Below, piece by piece: positions 59,701 through 64,000 of a stretch of DNA of 64,000 bases (positions are counted from its first letter, which is position 1; each line of letters opens with the position of its first letter). The stretch lies in NCBI RefSeq assembly GCF_963678635.1, contig NC_087062.1:50730178-50794177 (forward strand), written 5' to 3'. This DNA is from Symsagittifera roscoffensis. Lineage: Eukaryota > Xenacoelomorpha > Acoela > Convolutidae. Under the pieces are notes generated by a model, which was not told the DNA's origin, searched no databases, and worked only from the letters and a program-made list of their open reading frames with translations. The position numbers and the translations under genes are program-made.

Positions 59701-62506
59701 ACAAGAGGTACGAGGTGGTGAAGAGCTCGAGAAAATAGCAGTTTCAAGAAAACCACTAAGGGAACTATCGTGCAACTCAAACGTCAGAACGAATCTGGTA
59801 CCAGAAGACGACATGAAAATCGTGAAAAGGATGATATGTGTGAAGCTGAGTGATGACACCCACAACCCTGGTGAAATGAATGGACAGATCATGGCGCTAA
59901 AGGAGCACGTTAAGGCGAGATACAGGCTGTCTGACCTAATAAGGGCCCAGAAGAATGACAAAATGACAAGTAACCTCTCCAAATGGATCCATTCGGGAGT
60001 CAAGGAGAAGGGGGAACTTGAGGAAGACAGCTACAAGATCTTGAGCCAGTTCTACAAGGAAAAGAGAGATTTACTTTATCACACAGCTGAAGGGGTGGTA
60101 GCGTGCAAGAGAAGAGATGAGGAAAAAATATTACACAAACACAACCTCATCATACTACCACAATTGTACCAAACGGAGGTGCTTTTCAGATCACACGACC
60201 AGATGGGCCACCAGGGGATAGATAAAGTACAACAAAGGATACTTCACAGGTTTGATTGGCCGGGAATGAGAAAAGCTTGCGAGAGATGGGTGAATGCCTG
60301 CCTAGCATGCCTTCAAGTAAAAGACCCAAGGAAGATGAAGTTTCCCCTCAAGTCTGTCGAGAGTTCGGAATTCAATGAAGTGGTGCAGATAGACCATCAG
60401 AAAATCTGCATGACGGAGTCGGGTTATAACCAAATACTAGTTATAATAGATCACTTCACCAAGTTGGCGGAAGCGGTTCCGTGCCAGACAGCCTCGGCAG
60501 AGGAGACATGTGATCACCTGATAACGCATTGGATATCGCGGTATGGTTGTCCAATGACTTTCCAGTCGGACAACGGCAAGGCTTTTGTGGGGGACTTGAC
60601 AAAAGAATTGATGAAGAGATCACACATTGCTCAAGCGCACTCGACGACCTATCATCCACAGACCAATGGGTTGGTAGAGAGACAGAACAGGACACTGGTC
60701 AACATGCTCAGGGTGTACTGCTCGAGATACATGACGGACTGGGACAAATACCTGCCACAGGTAGTAGGAGCCTATAATAGTACTCAGCACTCAACGACGG
60801 GTATCAGTCCTTTCATGATGTTGACAGGCAGGGAAAGGGCAATGCCTATAACATTCTTTTACCCGGAGTACGAGGGGAAGAGGACGTCACCTCAAGCATA
60901 CGTGAAGGAAGCGATCAAAAGACAACAAGAGCTAAACGAGCTATGTCGGAGAAACACGGCGCAAGCGCAAATGAGGCAACGCAAGAAATATGACGAAAAG
61001 ATACTAAGAGCAAAGCCATACGAAGTGGGCCAATACGTGTGGGTCTTCCAAAATGTCATACCGCCCAAGGGAACAAAGAAACTACTCAAGAAATGGAGAG
61101 GACCGTTCATGATTACGGAAGTACATCAACAAGGACGGTTCTATCGCTTGAGTACGGGGCGAGCAGCACATTACGAAAATCTGAAGCCTCATGTCCCGTC
61201 CCCGGAGGACTGGTGCCTGCCAAAAGACATGGAAGGTCTTGAGTACCTGGTGGTGGAACCAGCGTGCGAAGTGAATGAGAAAGGCACTAGAGAGAAAAAT
61301 GATGGTAATGAGAACTTGAGTTTGGACGACAACGAAAAGATAGAAGTGGAATCGGATGCAGGTTCATTTGTAGAAGAAGACTGGAACGATCCCGAGCAAA
61401 ACGAGGTACCGAAGTGGATGGAACCGGATCGACCAACACCACCGGAAACCAGGACGGGCAATCGTAAACGAACAGGTATGAGGTACAATAGTTACGGGGA
61501 TGACTTCTTGATCGATAAGATACAGCCAGACAAGTTGGGCGATGAACTACTAAGCGCAGGCGAACTGGAGGCCGAAGAGGAATGGCAAGTGATTGACGAT
61601 GGTGGACATTATCCGCAGAATGATTACTCGACGCCAGAATTGGAGACGGATCTCGAGCAGAGTGAAATAGAAAGGAGGGAGAACACGAACTTGAGGATTC
61701 TAGAGTGGATGCGTGATGTCAAAGACGAGAGCCACGAAGGACAAAGCATTCAGCAAGTCGATATATCAGCAGCAAATTACATGAAGACAGAGGACCCTCT
61801 TTTCGGATGGACAGCAACAGACAGGCCACTGGACATCCCCAAGGACAATTCAGACCCGACTACATCGACGGGGACGTCGATAAATATTTTTGTCCGGGGA
61901 GTGGGGGTAGGACTTACCCACACCGAAAATTTGATGATAAAGAAGCTCAAGGAAGTGAGGGAAACAAGCGGATTGGAACTGGAGGAAGAAGAACCAGAGC
62001 CTACCATAGGAAGGAATTTCAAAACGAAATTCGAAATACCCAATGAATACTCAGAGAACATCATGATAACAGATAGCGACTTCATCCTGTCAAACAGGAC
62101 CAGCGCGATCTGCATCACGGCGGACATGAGTTTCAAATCAAGATTGGAGGCTGACTTCAAAAGAGAGTACCAGAACGTAGAGTTTCTGTTCAGACAGAGG
62201 CCAGGACTGGGAGGCATAGCAGCGCTTCCACCGTCAGTGGCACAAGTCCCGGGCAAATACCTCTGCTTCCTAGTAACGAGAGTCAACGACAGAAACACAA
62301 TTGATCCCGAACACGTGATATTGGCACTGACAAGACTACGTGACTTCATGATTGAAAGAGGAATAGTGGAGGTCTCGATGCCGGTGTACGACCCAAACAG
62401 GGGCAAACTGAGCTCGAGGGAATTGTACGCTATCCTACATGTGGTCTTTGCAGAAACAGAGATAATGGTGCATCTTCACAAGAAGTACTACTTGAGCATC
62501 GCCTGA
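56714..62506 (+). CDS. Pol polyprotein: protease C-terminal part, RT, RNase H, integrase, macro-like tail
   Basis: 1,930 residues. The protease remainder ends in ILGRD at 58-62. Reverse transcriptase at about 340-515 has LDLGSAFWQV (Asp406) and YVDD at 471-474. RNase H at about 610-740 has Asp619/Asp621, Glu666, Asp691 and Asp734. An acidic insert of about 320 residues (745-1065) has no recognised domain. Integrase has a zinc finger H1161-H1166-C1196-C1199, catalytic Asp1227, Asp1286 and Glu1322 (D,D-35-E) and a GPF motif at 1463-1465. A tail from 1500 is acidic, then macro-like at about 1780-1925. Together these copy element RNA into DNA and insert it in the genome. There is no chromodomain after the GPF motif. 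The frame is the same as gag and is open from just after the TGA at 56,705; ATG at 56,714 is only the first methionine, and expression probably depends on readthrough of that stop. Ty3/gypsy pols usually run 1,000-1,300 residues, so this one is long. Confidence 0.9.
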   Translation: MGFDKGDLIDSRIRLSAANKGALRVLGRTPIIALNLGERNLWMSFIVVENLDESDQFILGRDFIRNFDVTIDLNNAMFRIRNPDRRYAIKPVNLIMANENKAPVFLSRRVRLKANEAAIVSLRMKNYNELSDNKQVCIVPNPNSQSAAVLGRSFSITKSGLCVSVLLNTLDIPITIQRGRKLGYALPVKTRYETIENSKQNEVVDCPNHRDKICILRRLQRIKDSSGLIKSLKSETDDGLSSCSNFPERPTLDEMQIDKPVLPEIEHLRGKLKDEQLEAIKDVLERNEEVFSRHKADIGCCNFVEHEIELEENAVPHREGARRMTPHKSDACRKEIETLLEYDMIEPSKSPWACGVVMAKKKGDQLRFCCDFRYLNSVTVKDAYPIPRIDESLSKLGDAKFFTTLDLGSAFWQVPLKKQDRDKTGFACELGLFQWKRMPFGLCNATATFQRLMAHALIGVTKKYGNLVMCYVDDVVIATPTLEDHIERLDEVFACMKRSGLKCKPSKCEILKDSIKYLGRMVDKHGIRPDPDAVEAVLTWKSPKTEHQLMSFLGFANYYREFIKGYADKVYPMQQLMRHKGKKFTWNNAAEESFQRIKKELCEAPVLGMPTEKGRYVLDTDASVVAISGILHQEQEWNGKTVLRPIAYGSKVLSDTEMKYGAPKAEMFAVVTFVEKYRAYLGSEPFKLRVDNRALSWLKTYSMDQSYIGRWIVRLDGYNMIIEHRTRDKHQNADSLSKKTEFYERQEQREADRPEIKDGFSFMDKETYDSLPLTRWLDKSGKPIEDHPELPKEPLEKTILKKNRGIPIGIMLKSKIVRETLKAKGYDLIQVEEGTVRIDEDLMRLLEKLSDNKPVIQGKGQEAPELTILRREETVNKTDVSKGSITDSKEVVRSLVEKIPEKILEQTKVRDKKVTFREEIEHLGLDQESGEWSRFMEEDETGEGKLSGEREEWDEDSDESSEDQDSLCMILAEEKIRQHDRELQTDPSSGTYNLEIQEVRGGEELEKIAVSRKPLRELSCNSNVRTNLVPEDDMKIVKRMICVKLSDDTHNPGEMNGQIMALKEHVKARYRLSDLIRAQKNDKMTSNLSKWIHSGVKEKGELEEDSYKILSQFYKEKRDLLYHTAEGVVACKRRDEEKILHKHNLIILPQLYQTEVLFRSHDQMGHQGIDKVQQRILHRFDWPGMRKACERWVNACLACLQVKDPRKMKFPLKSVESSEFNEVVQIDHQKICMTESGYNQILVIIDHFTKLAEAVPCQTASAEETCDHLITHWISRYGCPMTFQSDNGKAFVGDLTKELMKRSHIAQAHSTTYHPQTNGLVERQNRTLVNMLRVYCSRYMTDWDKYLPQVVGAYNSTQHSTTGISPFMMLTGRERAMPITFFYPEYEGKRTSPQAYVKEAIKRQQELNELCRRNTAQAQMRQRKKYDEKILRAKPYEVGQYVWVFQNVIPPKGTKKLLKKWRGPFMITEVHQQGRFYRLSTGRAAHYENLKPHVPSPEDWCLPKDMEGLEYLVVEPACEVNEKGTREKNDGNENLSLDDNEKIEVESDAGSFVEEDWNDPEQNEVPKWMEPDRPTPPETRTGNRKRTGMRYNSYGDDFLIDKIQPDKLGDELLSAGELEAEEEWQVIDDGGHYPQNDYSTPELETDLEQSEIERRENTNLRILEWMRDVKDESHEGQSIQQVDISAANYMKTEDPLFGWTATDRPLDIPKDNSDPTTSTGTSINIFVRGVGVGLTHTENLMIKKLKEVRETSGLELEEEEPEPTIGRNFKTKFEIPNEYSENIMITDSDFILSNRTSAICITADMSFKSRLEADFKREYQNVEFLFRQRPGLGGIAALPPSVAQVPGKYLCFLVTRVNDRNTIDPEHVILALTRLRDFMIERGIVEVSMPVYDPNRGKLSSRELYAILHVVFAETEIMVHLHKKYYLSIA
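62051..62488 (+). other. macro-domain-like C-terminal domain of Pol
   Basis: Pol residues about 1780-1925. The order of elements resembles small macro domains of the OARD1/Poa1p type: a D-x-F start, 'SAICITADM' (family: ...LAHCISxDxxM), an F-K-x-x-Y helix, 'GGIAALP', 'YLCFLVTR' (family: Y-x-LVTK), an 'ALTRLRDFM' helix, 'GIVEVSMP' (family: G-x-x-x-x-SMP), and a final 'VVFAETEIMVHLH' strand. The glycine-rich ADP-ribose loops are changed: F-K-S-R-L where GAGIA is usual, and YDPNRGK after SMP where G-x-G-L-D is usual. The domain may have lost binding or hydrolysis. The family resemblance is my reading of the sequence, unconfirmed by profile search. Confidence 0.6.
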
Positions 62507-63028
62507 GTCGGGTACATGGAAGTACCAGGTCGGGTGTGAGGGAGGAGTCTTGAGTCAGGTACTGGGGTGCGGCGCAGGTAAAGGGATCTTAAGATGTGAT
62601 TGGCATGACAATTGAATTTTAAAAGAAAGAATTGATGGTGCTAAAACATAAAATGAATCTGCATGTTCTTAAGGGAGATCCAATCAAATTGTTTTAAGTG
62701 ATATGTGAATGATAAGATTTTAATCATATGGGTAGAAGGGGGGTCTCTAGGTTAGGAACGTGACATACTAAGTTTTAATGAGCTTTATGTTTTCAGATCA
62801 AGTTTGAAAACAAAGTTGAATATCCAACTACACTCAAGCGAGAAACAGAAAAAGAGAATCTTGATTGAACACGCGACAATCCGGATCTACAGCAAGTGCT
62901 TGCAAGAGAATATTTCTAGAGATTTCTTGAATTGGGTAATACTTGAGTTGGTAAGGTAATTCTTGAGTTGGTAAGGTAATTCTTGAGCTGGTTGACATCT
63001 ATCTACACACATCCCGAAGTTATAAAGA
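62507..63028 (+). promoter_or_regulatory. spacer between pol and the third frame, with splice-acceptor signals
   Basis: No gene. It carries a polypurine run AGAAGGGGGG at 62,734-62,743, a branch-point-like TACTAAG at about 62,767 and a TTTTCAG acceptor ending at 62,796. A 20-bp direct repeat (CTTGAGTTGGTAAGGTAATT) occurs twice plus partial copies at 62,927-62,991. The acceptor would allow the next frame to be made from a spliced RNA. The purine run could alternatively be a polypurine tract before a 3' LTR, but no TG-starting LTR matching the 5' leader follows. Confidence 0.5.
62942..62991 (+). repeat. 20-bp direct repeat upstream of the third frame
   Basis: Two exact copies of CTTGAGTTGGTAAGGTAATT (62,942-62,961 and 62,962-62,981) are followed by a half copy, and a diverged copy starts near 62,927. 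Each exact copy contains TTG|GTAAGG, a plausible splice-donor-like sequence. Confidence 0.85.
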
Positions 63029-64000
63029 ATGGCAGACCGATTCTGGAACTCTATGCCCACGGCTCTGCAGAGGCCCACTCTTGACGAGCTGTACAGACGC
63101 TTGAGGGACCTGGACCACACCCAGATCGACGAGAGAATGGCGGTGATGCTGAATGCGATCCTCCAGTTGGAGGACCAGGGCGAGTGCAGGGAGTCTGCGA
63201 CGGAGGCTGTCTTGATAGTCGGCTACACCACTGAGGGCATATCAAATCGAGCACAGACCAGATGGTTGTCTTGGAATGCGGATGGAGGAGTAAGGGGCTT
63301 TGACTTGGCAAGAAATCCTGGCCTGAGTAACAACACCGAACACGGCGCAGGAGAGTTCCCGCTACCGACGAGGCCAACAGCGAGATCCACGGGCCAGAGC
63401 TCGAGTAAGGTGCCGTCGATGTCGCGAGCGCAACAGACGACCGAGGCATATCCGGAGCTGGGAGTCCTAAGGAAAGAGCTTGAGAAGGCGCTGAAGGAAA
63501 GGAATAAAGCGAACCTCGATCGGGATCAGGCGAAGTTGGATAGGGAGAGGCTTCAGCTGGAGAGAGACCAGGCAGTCGACGAGCGGGATCAGACGTTGAA
63601 ATTACTTGAGATGCTAAGGGCGGAACATCAGCAGGAGCTAAAGGTGCGGGAGAACGCCGCGAATCGCGATCAACTAAAGTCGGAGTTGGAAAGGATAGAA
63701 CAACGACAACGCGAGCTGGACGCACAAAAGGGAGCCAGGTCAAACGAACGAGTGGTGACAAGCTCAAGGCCAGAGTCGCGCATGGAGGTGGATGAAGCTC
63801 CCAGGGCTAGAGGACGGTTCAACCTTGACCGCGAGGCCAGGGAACACATGAGTGAAGGGTTGGAGGTCTGGATACCGAATGACGCGACGCCCTCCTTGCG
63901 CAATCTAGAGACCCAACCTGTACGTCCTCTGATGGATGTGGTGTTACCAGGATATACACCAACCTCGACCTCGAGCGGTAGTCAGGTGAGTGGCGCCTCA
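63029..64000 (+). CDS. unknown coiled-coil protein, third frame after pol (partial, 3' end outside window)
   Basis: 324 codons open to the window edge, with no stop. ATG at 63,029 is preceded in frame by TAA at 63,023, which fixes the start. Residues 1-100 are a compact mixed region with two Trp near 79-82; 101-140 are Ser/Thr/Pro-rich. Residues 143-236 are a strong coiled coil of Arg/Asp/Glu/Leu/Gln heptads, followed by a polar tail. There is no signal peptide, membrane segment or zinc knuckle, so it is not an obvious envelope protein despite the env-like position. Base composition matches gag-pol. A splice acceptor at 62,796 could feed it, and a consensus donor CAG|GTGAGT lies at 63,983-63,991. 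It could be an accessory or second Gag-like protein of the same element, the gag of a neighbouring element, or a host gene's first exon. I do not recognise it. Confidence 0.65.
   Translation, partial: MADRFWNSMPTALQRPTLDELYRRLRDLDHTQIDERMAVMLNAILQLEDQGECRESATEAVLIVGYTTEGISNRAQTRWLSWNADGGVRGFDLARNPGLSNNTEHGAGEFPLPTRPTARSTGQSSSKVPSMSRAQQTTEAYPELGVLRKELEKALKERNKANLDRDQAKLDRERLQLERDQAVDERDQTLKLLEMLRAEHQQELKVRENAANRDQLKSELERIEQRQRELDAQKGARSNERVVTSSRPESRMEVDEAPRARGRFNLDREAREHMSEGLEVWIPNDATPSLRNLETQPVRPLMDVVLPGYTPTSTSSGSQVSGAS

Larger units (their letters stand above)
53699..62506 (+). mobile_element. Ty3/gypsy-type LTR retroelement, gag-pol coding region
   Basis: One reading frame of 2,936 codons covers gag, protease, reverse transcriptase, RNase H and integrase in the Ty3/gypsy order, interrupted once by TGA at 56,705-56,707. 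The full element must be longer: a leader of up to 3.9 kb lies upstream and a third frame downstream, and neither LTR could be delimited. Codon and base composition are balanced, unlike the AT-rich satellites to the left. Apart from the TGA, the catalytic motifs are intact and there are no frameshifts, suggesting a fairly young insertion. Confidence 0.9.

Noticed and set aside
61094..61250. Chromodomain after integrase
   Set aside because: After the GPF motif the sequence becomes acidic and low-complexity, without the aromatic cage residues of chromodomains.
62734..62743. Polypurine tract marking the 3' LTR
   Set aside because: The AGAAGGGGGG run is suggestive, but what follows does not begin with TG and shows no visible match to the 5' leader; similar G-rich runs also occur in the leader.
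63029..64000. Envelope glycoprotein
   Set aside because: The position fits, but there is no signal peptide, hydrophobic segment or cysteine-rich ectodomain in the 324 visible codons.

Overview
This 64 kb window is eukaryotic, repeat-dominated DNA, most likely from an invertebrate animal. The evidence is a Ty3/gypsy-type LTR retroelement, an AT-rich satellite with eukaryotic Pol III (tRNA) promoter elements, a TTTTCAG splice acceptor and a 200-N scaffold gap. TTTTCAG is favoured by nematodes, but the species cannot be fixed from the sequence. There is no bacterial gene organisation, no CRISPR array and no convincing cellular gene.

Layout. (1) Positions 1-45,757 are one satellite array of about 65 monomers, roughly 0.6-0.75 kb each. 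Every monomer carries a decayed tRNA-Ser-like segment of about 82 bp, usually with a GCT anticodon, in conserved AT-rich flanks. The segments lie on the + strand up to about 9.4 kb and on the - strand from about 9.88 kb to the gap. Positions 1-8,920 and about 9,680-21,320 mirror each other monomer by monomer, forming a giant diverged palindrome around a spacer of about 0.76 kb. Further right are a homogenised block of about 670-bp monomers (21.3-29.9 kb) and a block of trimers and larger higher-order repeats (29.9-45.7 kb). (2) Positions 45,758-45,957 are a 200-N gap. (3) Positions 45,958-48,340 are a satellite of about 17 palindromes with a period near 139 bp. (4) Positions 48,341-49,785 hold four copies of a tandem repeat of about 370 bp. 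(5) Positions 49,786-53,698 are a long non-coding leader with hairpins, a poly(A) signal, a 70-bp tandem repeat and a 13/14-bp minisatellite; it probably contains the 5' LTR and untranslated leader of the retroelement. (6) Positions 53,699-62,506 are the Ty3/gypsy gag-pol coding region, split by one in-frame TGA inside the protease. (7) Positions 62,507-63,028 are a spacer with a branch point, a splice acceptor and short repeats. (8) Positions 63,029-64,000 are a third open frame encoding a coiled-coil protein that runs off the window.

How the element would work. Gag supplies the capsid and two zinc knuckles. Protease, reverse transcriptase, RNase H and integrase follow in the same frame, with all catalytic residues I looked for present. 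Two parts of Pol are unusual: an acidic insert of about 320 residues between RNase H and integrase, and a C-terminal extension of about 430 residues ending in what looks like a divergent macro (ADP-ribose-binding-type) domain. The third frame sits where env would be, behind a splice acceptor, but shows no envelope features. The macro-like tail together with the coiled-coil frame is the best candidate for something undescribed. The tRNA-Ser satellite palindrome is the second.
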